64,000 nt of DNA from G965220825 sp965220825 (GTDB taxonomy: Bacteria; Pseudomonadota; Alphaproteobacteria; UBA828): NCBI GenBank assembly GCA_965220825.1, contig OZ244839.1, forward strand, positions 372,001-436,000, read 5' to 3'. The stretch's first letter is position 1, and every line of letters begins with the position of its first letter. Position numbers and translations under genes: made by a program. Below are positions 36,154 through 44,027 of the stretch, piece by piece. The notes under the pieces are model-generated. The model had not been told where the DNA came from and did not search any database. It saw nothing but the letters and a program-made list of their open reading frames with translations.

Positions 36154-37497
36154 TCAGCTCCACGGGAAGGGGCTGTTCGACACCGGGTGGAGGCGGCCCT
36201 CGGCGAAGCGCGAGAAGCGGAAGGGCTCGAGCAGCGCGCTATCGGCCCCCATCAGCTCTTCCGCGACCAGCTTGCCGACGGCGATCATCTTGTAGCCATG
36301 GTTGGAATCGGCGATGACGTAGCAATTCTCCCGGAAGCGGTCGAATACCGGGAAGCTGTCCGGCGAGAAGGCGCCGATACCGCCCGAGGGCTCCTTCCGC
36401 CAGCGTTCGATCTGGCCGGTGTAGCGGCTCTGGCAGAATGCGAGCGCCGAGCACCACAGTTCGGCGAACGCGTCGTCCACGACGAACTCGGGCGATTCGG
36501 GCCCGTAGGGGTCGATCGCGACCTTCGCCGCCGGGGTTTCGACACGGTAGGGCTTGGCGCCCCCCTGGATGCCGCCGAAGTTGAAGTCCGGCTTGTAGTA
36601 GATGCCCCACATCTCTTCCGTAAGCAGTCTGCCGTCCACGTCCGAATGGAGCGGCACGTCGGAATCGATATGGATCACCGGCGGCATGCTTCCGTCGTTC
36701 GCCCTGCCATAGGCGGGCTCGACGCCCAAGGTGCCTTCCTCCAGGCACCAGAAGCGCCACATGGCGAGGTCACGTTGCAGGGTGCCGTCGGGCTGCTTCA
36801 CGTCGACCCGGTCCGGCAGGTCGAGCATCTTCCAGATCCGTGGCGCCCAGGGGCCGGCCGCCACGACCACCTGGTCCACGGCAATGCTGCCGCGATCGGT
36901 CTCCACCGAGGTGACGGCGTTCGAGTTCGCGCCGAAGCCGAAGCCCTTCACCTCGACGCCCGAGAGAATGCGCACGCCCGCGCCCTCGGCCTTGCCGGCG
37001 AGGCCGTAGATCGAGGCGCGGTTGTTGGCGTATCCGCCCTTCTTCTCGTGCAGGATCGAGGTAACGCCCGGCGCGCGCCAGTCGTGGAGTATCTTCTGCA
37101 TGTAGCGCGTGCATGCGGCCTCGCCTTCGACGAAGACGGAATCGTAGCCGATGGCGCGCTGCTGCTCGGCGATCTCCGCAATGTCGGCATGCATGCTCTC
37201 GGGGCTGATCTGCATGTAGCCCACCGGGTGGTAGTGGTAGGCTTCCGGGTCGCTCTCCCACAACTCGACGCAGGCCGCCATCAGCTCCCGCATGGCGGGC
37301 TGATAGTAGTTGTTGCGGATGACTCCGCAGGCGATGCCGGAGGCCCCGGCGGCGATGGCGGTCTTGTCCACCACGAGGATGTCCGCGCCGCTGCCGAGCC
37401 CACGCGCTTCCAGCAGGCGCGCCAGGTGGTAGGCGGTGCTGATGCCGTGGATCCCTGCGCCGACGATCAGATATTTGACATGTCTGGGGAGCGCCAT
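36154..37497 (-). CDS. FAD-dependent oxidoreductase, sarcosine-oxidase-beta/MgdA-like (DAO family)
   Basis: 447 residues. N-terminal FAD-binding LIVGAGIHGISTAYHL, then GASGIACGVIRNNYYQP and a C-terminal IADSNHGYKMIAVGKLVAEEL. It starts after a GGGAGGAT site and is the first gene of the minus-strand operon. In the classical pathway MgdA works with MgdB, C and D; none of those three is encoded here, so this enzyme may act alone or with subunits elsewhere. It probably oxidises an N-methyl or secondary amino acid. The substrate is inferred from context. Confidence 0.85.
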   Translation of the reverse strand: MALPRHVKYLIVGAGIHGISTAYHLARLLEARGLGSGADILVVDKTAIAAGASGIACGVIRNNYYQPAMRELMAACVELWESDPEAYHYHPVGYMQISPESMHADIAEIAEQQRAIGYDSVFVEGEAACTRYMQKILHDWRAPGVTSILHEKKGGYANNRASIYGLAGKAEGAGVRILSGVEVKGFGFGANSNAVTSVETDRGSIAVDQVVVAAGPWAPRIWKMLDLPDRVDVKQPDGTLQRDLAMWRFWCLEEGTLGVEPAYGRANDGSMPPVIHIDSDVPLHSDVDGRLLTEEMWGIYYKPDFNFGGIQGGAKPYRVETPAAKVAIDPYGPESPEFVVDDAFAELWCSALAFCQSRYTGQIERWRKEPSGGIGAFSPDSFPVFDRFRENCYVIADSNHGYKMIAVGKLVAEELMGADSALLEPFRFSRFAEGRLHPVSNSPFPWS

Positions 37498-37562
37498 GGC
37501 TCATCCTCCCTGGCGCCGCCGCGTGCGCCCGATTGCGGACTCAAACCGCCTTTTGTCGATCT

Positions 37563-37591
37563 GTCAAGCCAATCGAATCGAATGGCTCGAC
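37563..37591. promoter_or_regulatory. Inverted repeat in the divergent promoter region: candidate GntR operator
   Basis: Nine-base arms GTCAAGCCA and TGGCTCGAC (8 of 9 complementary) flank an 11-base AT-richer spacer. It sits between the oxidoreductase operon and the divergent GntR regulator, where a FadR-subfamily repressor would bind to control both. The sequence is not a published consensus. Confidence 0.45.
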
Positions 37592-37686
37592 TTTTGGTGG
37601 GGAATGACTAGAGTAATGAGGCCCATATGCGCCGCCGAGGGCGCGGCCTTGGGCGGGACGGGCAGCGGCGGCAACGGGCGGGCGCG

Positions 37687-38385
37687 ATGATGGGAGACGA
37701 GGCGCAGGTGCTTGAAGAGGGCCGGGGCGCGGCGGACGCCATCGCGGCGCGGCTCGCAAAGCGCATCTATGAGGGCTCGCTCGGCGTCGGCGACCGGTTG
37801 CCGCCGGAGCGCAGCCTTGCCGAATCCTTCGCGGCATCCCGCGGCACGGTGCGGGAGGCGCTGCGATCTCTGGCGACGCGTGGCCTGGTCTCGCGCCGGG
37901 TCGGCAGCGGGACCTTCGTGATCTACGAGCCCGATTCGGATGCCGCGGACGTCTCCGAGGTCACGTCGCCGCTCGAACTCGTGGAAGTGCGGTCGGCGCT
38001 GGAGCCCCGCATGGCGCGGCTCGCGGTGTTGAACGCCACGGCGCGGGACATGGCGGCACTCGCCGGTGCGGTGGACGGGATGGAGAGCGTGGCGGACCCG
38101 GAGCGCTTCTCCATCGCCGACGAGGCGTTCCACCTCAAGCTCGCCGAGGCCACGCACAACCCGCTGATCGTGGACATCTACCGGCGCATCAACCATGTCC
38201 GTGCCCACGAGCAATGGAACTCCATCAAGAACAAGATCCTCACGCCGGCGCAGATCGCCCTCTACAATGGCGAGCACCGGGCGCTGCTCGCGGCGCTCGC
38301 CCGCCGGGACGCCGACGGCGCCATGGAAATCGTCGAGTCCCACATGGCGCGGGTCCGCGCCGACCTCCTGGCCCGGGTGGACTGA
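37687..38385 (+). CDS. FadR-subfamily GntR transcriptional regulator
   Basis: 232 residues from ATG 37687 (the next codon is also ATG). N-terminal winged helix with RLPPERSLAESFAASRGTVREAL and GSGTFV; C-terminal FCD-type helical effector domain with the metal-binding pattern DEAFHLKLAEATHN. Divergent from the oxidoreductase/ligase/Mgs-like operon, which it most likely represses until an amine- or amino-acid-derived effector binds. Confidence 0.88.
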   Translation: MMGDEAQVLEEGRGAADAIAARLAKRIYEGSLGVGDRLPPERSLAESFAASRGTVREALRSLATRGLVSRRVGSGTFVIYEPDSDAADVSEVTSPLELVEVRSALEPRMARLAVLNATARDMAALAGAVDGMESVADPERFSIADEAFHLKLAEATHNPLIVDIYRRINHVRAHEQWNSIKNKILTPAQIALYNGEHRALLAALARRDADGAMEIVESHMARVRADLLARVD

Positions 38386-38431
38386 ACGCGCTCTCGGCAC
38401 CGCCTTCCGGCGAATAGGGATCCAGCGATGT

Positions 38432-39940
38432 TCAGAACGGCGCTTCCTCGCCGGCGGGCGTGCCGTAGGTCTTGTCGAGATTGTCGAACTTGGTGAGCAT
38501 CTCGTTGAAATAGAGGTTCACCTTGCCGATGGGGCCGTGGCGCTGCTTGGCGACGATGATCTCGGCGCGGTTGTGGACCTTGTCCATTTTCTCCTGCCAC
38601 TCCGCGTGCTCCACCGTGCCCTCCTCGGGCTGGCGGCGCGCCAGATAGTACTGCTCCCGGTAGATGAAGAGCACCACGTCCGCGTCCTGCTCGATGGAGC
38701 CCGATTCCCGCAGGTCGGCAAGCAGCGGGCGCTTGTCGTCGCGCTGTTCCACCCCCCGGCTGAGCTGGGAGAGGGCCAGCACGGGCACGTCCAACTCCTT
38801 CGCCAGGGCCTTGAGGCCGCGGCTGATCTCGGAGACCTCCTGCACCCGGTTGTTTAGGCGCATGGCCGCGGTGGCCGCCATGAGCTGGAGGTAGTCGATG
38901 ACGATGAGCGAGACGCCATGGCGGCGTTTCAGGCGGCGCGCACGGGCGCGCAGCCCCGCGATGGTGAGTTCGGGCGAATCGTCTACATAGATCGGGAGCT
39001 TCTCCAACTCCTGGCTCGCCTGCACGATCTTGCCGAAATCCGTATCGCGGACATCGCCGCGGCGCAGCTTGTCGGAGGGGATCCCCGTCCGCTCGGCGAG
39101 GATGCGCATGGCGAGCTGCTCGGCCGACATCTCGAGGGAGAAAAGCGCGACTCGGGCGCCGTCGACCGCGCGCACCCCGCCGTCCGCACCGCGCTCCTCC
39201 CGGTAGGCGAGGGCGGCGTTGAACGCGATATTGGTGGCGAGCGCCGTCTTGCCCATGCCGGGACGCCCCGCAAGCACCACCAGGTCCGAATCGTGCAGTC
39301 CGCCCAGCAGGCGGTCGAGGTCGGTAAAGCCGGACGGCGCCCCGGTCAGGTGGCTATCGCGCTTGTAGGCGCGCTCGATGGTCTCGACCGCGTCCGCGAG
39401 CGACACGGAGAGCGGCCCGAAGCCCGAATCGGCGCGCCCTTCCTCGGCCAGATTGAAGAGCTTCTGCTCGGCGGTCTCGATCTGGTCCGCCGCCGCCTCT
39501 TCGAGGGGGGCGTCATAGGCATCGTTCACCATCCCCTCGCCGATGGAGACCAGCCCGCGTCGCAGCGCGAGGTCGTGGATGGCGCGCCCATAGTGCTCCG
39601 CGTTGATCACGGTGACGGCGGAGCCCGCGAGCCGCGCGAGATACTGCGCGCCGCCGGCCTCGTCGAGCGCCTCGTCCCGCTCGAAATAGTGCTTGAGCGT
39701 GACCGGGTCCGCGATCTGGCCGCGTTCGATCATCCGCAGCACGGCATCGTAGATGCGCCCATGCACCGGCAGGAAGAAATGTTCCGGCAGGAGGAAGCCC
39801 GCGACGAGGTTCGCGGCTTCGTTGTTGATCAGGAGAGCGCCGAGCAGGGCCTGCTCCGCCTCCAGGTTGCGCGGCATCTGCCGGTAGGCTGGGGCCTCCG
39901 AGGAGACCGGCTCGAGGGGTGCGGCGCGGGCCATGGCCAC
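38432..39940 (-). CDS. dnaB: Replicative DNA helicase DnaB
   Basis: 502 residues. N-terminal primase-interacting domain (MPRNLEAEQALLGALL) and RecA-like C-terminal domain with Walker A AGRPGMGKTAL and Walker B LIVIDYLQLM, then LSQLSRGVEQR. It unwinds the fork as a hexamer. It is last in the block rpsF-rpsR-rplI-cfa-dnaB. It lies far from radA, with which it is often linked in related genomes (with alr between). Confidence 0.97.
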   Translation of the reverse strand: MAMARAAPLEPVSSEAPAYRQMPRNLEAEQALLGALLINNEAANLVAGFLLPEHFFLPVHGRIYDAVLRMIERGQIADPVTLKHYFERDEALDEAGGAQYLARLAGSAVTVINAEHYGRAIHDLALRRGLVSIGEGMVNDAYDAPLEEAAADQIETAEQKLFNLAEEGRADSGFGPLSVSLADAVETIERAYKRDSHLTGAPSGFTDLDRLLGGLHDSDLVVLAGRPGMGKTALATNIAFNAALAYREERGADGGVRAVDGARVALFSLEMSAEQLAMRILAERTGIPSDKLRRGDVRDTDFGKIVQASQELEKLPIYVDDSPELTIAGLRARARRLKRRHGVSLIVIDYLQLMAATAAMRLNNRVQEVSEISRGLKALAKELDVPVLALSQLSRGVEQRDDKRPLLADLRESGSIEQDADVVLFIYREQYYLARRQPEEGTVEHAEWQEKMDKVHNRAEIIVAKQRHGPIGKVNLYFNEMLTKFDNLDKTYGTPAGEEAPF

Positions 39941-40068
39941 CTATACAGCCTGCGGGCGGGCGCAAGAAGGGCGGCGCATGAGAATCGTGTGGATGGATTC
40001 CGCACACAGCCTGTGCAACCCGGGGATGGCCTTTTCGTCCTTCCGCCAGGGGCGCCCGATCCGGCCCC

Positions 40069-41283
40069 TCATGCGGTGTGGGCGTTCTCCCAGGCCGTCA
40101 TGTAGTCGCGGGTGAGCGGCGCCGCGTCCTGGCGGCGCGCGAGCTGGATCTGGGCCACCATGTGGTCCTGGCGGCGAAAGGCGGTCTCCGATCCGGCCAG
40201 ATAAAACTCCCACATGCGGCAGAACCGCTCGTCATAGATGGCCTTCACCCGGTCGCGCTTCTCCTTGAAGTTGCGCGACCAGTTCTTGAGCGTCTCGGCG
40301 TAATGCAGGCGGAGGACCTCCACATCCAGCGATTTCAGCCCGGTCTGCTCCAGCGCCGTGAAAATCTCCGAGAGCGAGGGGCAATAGCCGCCGGGGAAGA
40401 TGTATTTCCGGAGCCACGGGTTGGTGACGGACGGGCCGTCCCAGCGGGCGATGGTGTGCAGCAGCGCGACGCCGTCCTCCTTCAGGAGGGTCTCGAGCTT
40501 CCGGAAGAACTCCACATAGTGGGTGACGCCCACATGCTCGAACATGCCGACCGAGACGATGCGGTCATAGCGTTTCTCGTCCTCGCGATAGTCCCGCAGG
40601 TGGAAGCCGACCGACTCCCCGATGCCGAGGTCCTTGGCCCGCGCTTCCGCATAGGCGTGCTGTTCGGCGGAGAGCGTGACCCCGGTGACCTTCGCGCCCG
40701 TCTCCTGGTGCAGATAGATGCCGAGCCCGCCCCAGCCCGAGCCGATGTCGAGCACGGTAAGGCCCGGCACGTTCAACAGGAGCTTGGAGGCGATATGGCG
40801 CTTCTTCGCGAGCTGGGCCTGCTCGAGCGTGTGGTTGGGCGTCGCGAAGTAGGCGCAGGAATATTGCCGGTCCGGATCGAGGAACAGGTCGTAAAGCTCG
40901 TCCGAGAGGTCGTAATGGTGCGCCACATTGCGCCGGGCGCGCCCGATGGGATTGTGCTGCTGGAGCGGGCGCACCCATTGGGCGAGGCGGTTGCGCAGGC
41001 TGATGACGGTATTCTCGTCCAGCAGATGGAGATTCGCGCCGACGAGGTCCAGGAAGTCGAAGATGGTGGCATCGTCTTCGAGGGTGAGCGTACCGTCCAT
41101 ATAGGCTTCGCCGACCGCGAGCCGCGGATTCCAGAGGAGCTTCCAGTGGAGCGCCCTGTCGTGGAGCCGGATGGTGACGGTGGGTCCCGGCTCGCCGGCG
41201 AAGGTGTGGAGCTTGCCGCGGGCGTCCACCACCCGCAGGGTGCCCCGCTTCATCAATGTGCGGAGCAGCGGGGCGACGAGCAT
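40069..41283 (-). CDS. cfa: Cyclopropane-fatty-acyl-phospholipid synthase
   Basis: 404 residues from ATG 41283, which avoids running into rplI. SAM-binding motif VLDIGSGWGGLGIYL, then VGMFEHVG and the C-terminal YPLAG-like FYLAGSETAFR. It adds a methylene bridge to unsaturated acyl chains of membrane lipids. Placed between rplI and dnaB, 37 bases after rplI, so it may be co-transcribed with the ribosomal genes. Confidence 0.92.
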   Translation of the reverse strand: MLVAPLLRTLMKRGTLRVVDARGKLHTFAGEPGPTVTIRLHDRALHWKLLWNPRLAVGEAYMDGTLTLEDDATIFDFLDLVGANLHLLDENTVISLRNRLAQWVRPLQQHNPIGRARRNVAHHYDLSDELYDLFLDPDRQYSCAYFATPNHTLEQAQLAKKRHIASKLLLNVPGLTVLDIGSGWGGLGIYLHQETGAKVTGVTLSAEQHAYAEARAKDLGIGESVGFHLRDYREDEKRYDRIVSVGMFEHVGVTHYVEFFRKLETLLKEDGVALLHTIARWDGPSVTNPWLRKYIFPGGYCPSLSEIFTALEQTGLKSLDVEVLRLHYAETLKNWSRNFKEKRDRVKAIYDERFCRMWEFYLAGSETAFRRQDHMVAQIQLARRQDAAPLTRDYMTAWENAHTA

Positions 41284-41320
41284 TGCGGGCGGCGGAAGCG
41301 GGCGGGGCGGGGCGCTGGGC

Positions 41321-42028
41321 TCAGGCGCTCTCGGCTGCCGACGGCCGTTCGTCCGAACCTTCTTCCGCGCCTTCTTCCGAGTCGCCCTCGGAGGCCTCCG
41401 CCGCTTCCGGCACGGCGTCCTGGGCTTCTTGCGGCACATCGGGCTCGGGGCCTTCGTCCTCGACCGGTTCGGGCGCTTCGACGCCTTCCTCGAACACGTC
41501 CTGGGCGAGGGCGTCGTCCTCTTCCTCCTCCGTCTCGCCCGGGGCCAGGATGGAGCCGCCGGCGGCCTGGATCTCGGCCTCTTCGGGGGAACGGGCGACG
41601 TTCACCTTCACGGTGACGATCACTTCCGGATGGAGCGCGACCTGGACGTCGTGGATACCGAGGGACTTGATCGGGTGGTCGAGGCGCACCTGCTGGCGCT
41701 TGATCTCCGAGCCGAGGTCCGCCATGGCCTCGGCGATGTCGCGGGCGTTGACCGAGCCGTAGAGCTGGAGCATGTCGCTCGCCTGGCGGATGAGAATGAT
41801 GCTCTCGCCGTCGAGCCGGGTGGAGGCGGACTGCGCGGCGTCGCGGCGGTCTCCGTTGAGCTTTTCCAGTGCCTCGCGCTCGCGCTCGAAGCGCGCCTTG
41901 TTTTCTTCGGTCGCGCGCAGTGCCTTCTTCTGCGGCAGGAGGAAGTTGCGTGCGTAGCCGTTCTTGACGGCGACGATATCGCCCATTCCGCCGAGTTTCT
42001 CGACACGTTCCAGCAAGATGACGTCCAT
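41321..42028 (-). CDS. rplI: 50S ribosomal protein bL9 with acidic C-terminal extension
   Basis: 235 residues. The L9 N-domain (VILLERVEKLGGMGDIV, NFLLPQKKAL) and C-domain occupy about 1-165. From about 170 to the end the chain is Glu/Ala/Pro-rich and mostly acidic, well beyond the usual length of about 150 residues. It is the third gene of the rpsF-rpsR-rplI operon. Confidence 0.96.
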   Translation of the reverse strand: MDVILLERVEKLGGMGDIVAVKNGYARNFLLPQKKALRATEENKARFEREREALEKLNGDRRDAAQSASTRLDGESIILIRQASDMLQLYGSVNARDIAEAMADLGSEIKRQQVRLDHPIKSLGIHDVQVALHPEVIVTVKVNVARSPEEAEIQAAGGSILAPGETEEEEDDALAQDVFEEGVEAPEPVEDEGPEPDVPQEAQDAVPEAAEASEGDSEEGAEEGSDERPSAAESA

Positions 42029-42097
42029 GCCGCTCCGTTCCCCGACCGGTGCGCCGCGGGACCGCCGCCGCGCCCGGATCGTCCGTTGGCGTGCCTG

Positions 42098-42505
42098 CTA
42101 CTTGGCGACGTAAGGCAGCAGCGCAAGGTGGCGGGCGCGCTTGATCGCCCGTGCGAGCTCCCGCTGCTTCTTGGCGGAGACCGCCGTGATGCGGCTCGGC
42201 ACGATCTTGCCCCGCTCCGACAGGAAGCGCTGGAGCAGCTTCACGTCGCGGTAGTCGATCCTGGGTGCGTTGGGGCCGCTGAAGGGGCAGGATTTCCGCC
42301 GGCGGAAGAAGGGCCGCCGCGGAAAGGAAACCATGGGCACGCCGCCGCCGGCGCCGCCTCCGCGCGGCCCCCTGCCATGGTGCGGGCCGTCGCCTCTATG
42401 CCCGCCCTCGCGGCGTCCGCCCTCGCGCGGGGCCGGGCGCTGAGGCCGGCTCTCCTCGCCTTGGGCTGCTTCCGGTGCTGCCGGATCGCGGTCGGTCTCA
42501 GCCAT
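42098..42505 (-). CDS. rpsR: 30S ribosomal protein bS18 with Gly/Arg-rich N-terminal extension
   Basis: 135 residues. The S18 core (RRPFFRRRKSCPFSG onward) begins at about residue 63; about 57 residues rich in Gly, Arg, His and Pro precede it. The long start at 42505 is preferred because AAGGAG lies 8 bases upstream and it overlaps the rpsF stop; the internal ATG at 42334 has no close ribosome binding site. The usual S18 is about 75-90 residues. Confidence 0.9.
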   Translation of the reverse strand: MAETDRDPAAPEAAQGEESRPQRPAPREGGRREGGHRGDGPHHGRGPRGGGAGGGVPMVSFPRRPFFRRRKSCPFSGPNAPRIDYRDVKLLQRFLSERGKIVPSRITAVSAKKQRELARAIKRARHLALLPYVAK

Positions 42506-43139
42506 TCTCGGTCTCCTTGGCGGGGCCCGAATCGGAGTCGCTTTTCTCCGTGCCGGAGTCGGCCGCCGGCGGCTCCGCGCCCGCGCTCTCCGCCTCCGCC
42601 GCGGCCGGCGCCTCGGCTTCGGCCGTCACGTCGGTCTTCGTCTCGGCTTCGGTCTTGGCGTCGTCCTTCGCCGTGGCCTTCTCGTCATCCGTGGATGCCG
42701 GCGGGGCGTCCGTGGCGGGGGGCGCGCCCTCTGAGGCGGTGGCGCGAGGCCGGTCGCCCCGGTCGCCCCGGTCGTCCGAACCGCGGCGTCCGCCCCGGCC
42801 CTCGCCGCGCCCGCGTCCGCGGGACTGGGTGAGCGGCGCGGGGTTGGGGTCATGCGCATCCACGCGCACGGTGAGGTAGCGGATCACGTCCTCGCTGATG
42901 CGCATGGTGCGTTCGAGTTCGGCGATCGCGTCCGGCGGCGCGTCGATGTTCATGAAGTAGTAGTGGCCCTTGCGGTTCTTCTTGATCCGATAGGCCAGGC
43001 TGCGCAGCCCCCAATACTCCGTCTTGGCGATTTCCCCGCCCCCGTCCCGGACCACCTCCTGGAGCTGTTCGGCGAGGCCGTCCACCTGCTGGGGAGAAAT
43101 ATCGGGTCGCGCGATGAACGTGCTCTCATAGAGCGGCAT
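42498..43139 (-). CDS. rpsF: 30S ribosomal protein bS6 with long low-complexity C-terminal tail
   Basis: 213 residues from ATG 43139 (MPLYESTFIARPDIS). The S6 domain covers about 1-105 with WGLRSLAYRIKKNRKGHYY. About 105-213 is an Arg/Gly-rich stretch followed by an Ala/Glu/Ser/Asp-rich stretch. S6 binds the central domain of 16S rRNA together with S18. It is the first gene of the operon, with a promoter candidate upstream. Confidence 0.95.
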   Translation of the reverse strand: MPLYESTFIARPDISPQQVDGLAEQLQEVVRDGGGEIAKTEYWGLRSLAYRIKKNRKGHYYFMNIDAPPDAIAELERTMRISEDVIRYLTVRVDAHDPNPAPLTQSRGRGRGEGRGGRRGSDDRGDRGDRPRATASEGAPPATDAPPASTDDEKATAKDDAKTEAETKTDVTAEAEAPAAAEAESAGAEPPAADSGTEKSDSDSGPAKETENG

Positions 43140-43223
43140 GCGGTATGGTCTCCTGGGTGCCCGGCCCGCGGCGGCATGCGCAGCGCCCCGCCGCAAGGCA
43201 GGCGGTTCACCTAATTTTGCGGA

Positions 43224-43252
43224 GATATACAGGACGGGCGTGGCGTCGGCAA
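43224..43252 (-). promoter_or_regulatory. Candidate promoter of the rpsF-rpsR-rplI operon
   Basis: On the minus strand TTGCCG (43252-43247) and TATATC (43229-43224) lie 17 bases apart, 4 of 6 matches each. The 5' leader would be about 80 bases. It lies just past the end of the palindromic repeat nearest to rpsF. Confidence 0.45.
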
Positions 43253-43297
43253 GACGCCGCGTCGGCGCGCGCACCTAACAAAACAGAAACCGCTTCG

Positions 43298-43383
43298 GTG
43301 CGCGGGTCTCCAGGCCCGCAACGGGCCGAAGGCCCGTCATCGGCGGTGGCAACAAAAACATGCGGGCCTGGAGACCCGCGCAC
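43298..43383. repeat. Dispersed palindromic repeat, copy 1
   Basis: 23-base terminal arms are perfect inverted repeats of each other (from GTGCGCGGGTCTCC...; positions 43298-43320 and 43361-43383). Between them is a second perfect palindrome, ACGGGCC-gaa-GGCCCGT (43321-43337). The similarity extends a few bases outside the arms (CTTCG at one end, CTAAA at the other). The copy at 61629-61716 is in inverse orientation with about 90% identity. It lies between the ridA stop and the rpsF promoter. It looks like a REP/MITE-type element with no coding capacity. Confidence 0.9.
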
Positions 43384-43422
43384 CTAAAAAAGATGTTGCG
43401 TGCCGCGGCGTGCGCGCCGGCC

Positions 43423-43830
43423 TCACTCCACGATATTGCCCTCCACCATGGCGATGGCCTCGATCTCGATCTCGAGTTCCCGCAGTGCGAGCCCGGTGAT
43501 CTCGACAATGGTGTCGGCCGGGTAGGGCGGGGTGAAGTAGCGCTCGCGCAGGGCGACGATCTTGTCGAAGTTGCCCATGTCCTTCAGATAGATGTTCACT
43601 TTCACGATCTTGGCGAGGGAGGAGCCTCCCGCCTCGAGCACGGCGGCGAGGTTCTTGAAGGTCTGCGCGGCCTGGGCGTCGAAGTCGCCGACGCCCACCA
43701 CCGTGCCGTCGAGGTCGATGGCGGTCTGTCCGGAGACGAAGATCAGATCGCCGACACGGTAGGCCTGGGCGAGTTTGAACGCTTCGTAGGGGTCGGGTTC
43801 GGTCTTGATGCGGAAGGCGTCGTGGGCCAT
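43423..43830 (-). CDS. RidA/YjgF family enamine/imine deaminase
   Basis: 135 residues from ATG 43830 after a GGAGAG site. It has VSGQTAIDLDG, QTFKNLAAVLEAGGSSL and IVKVNIYLKDM, the RidA signature regions. Family members hydrolyse reactive enamines/imines formed by PLP enzymes. The usual C-terminal arginine-containing motif is changed to LRELEIEIEAIA, so the archetypal activity is not certain. Divergent from fabD. Confidence 0.88.
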   Translation of the reverse strand: MAHDAFRIKTEPDPYEAFKLAQAYRVGDLIFVSGQTAIDLDGTVVGVGDFDAQAAQTFKNLAAVLEAGGSSLAKIVKVNIYLKDMGNFDKIVALRERYFTPPYPADTIVEITGLALRELEIEIEAIAMVEGNIVE

Positions 43831-44009
43831 GGGAGTACTCTCTCCGGCTGGTGGGCGGGTATCCGGACCATACGGTAGCATCAACGGTCGCGGTTGAGGC
43901 TCGCGAATATGCGCACCCTGGCCCCGGGGTGGGCGCGGCTTGACACTCCCGCCGCGGGCATGGTCCCTAGGCGGCGCATTCGCGCCGGTCGGAATCCCGG
44001 AGACCATCC

Positions 44010-44027
44010 ATGAAACGCGCCCCATGA
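44010..44027 (+). other. Five-codon mini-ORF overlapping the fabD start
   Basis: ATG-AAA-CGC-GCC-CCA-TGA: its stop overlaps the fabD ATG as ATGA. Its first 12 bases are repeated exactly at the start of fabD, so this is either a short leader peptide for coupling or a small tandem duplication of the start region. Confidence 0.35.

Noticed and set aside
43940..43969. Promoter with a perfect TTGACA upstream of fabD
   Set aside because: No plausible -10 box occurs at 16-18 bases spacing.
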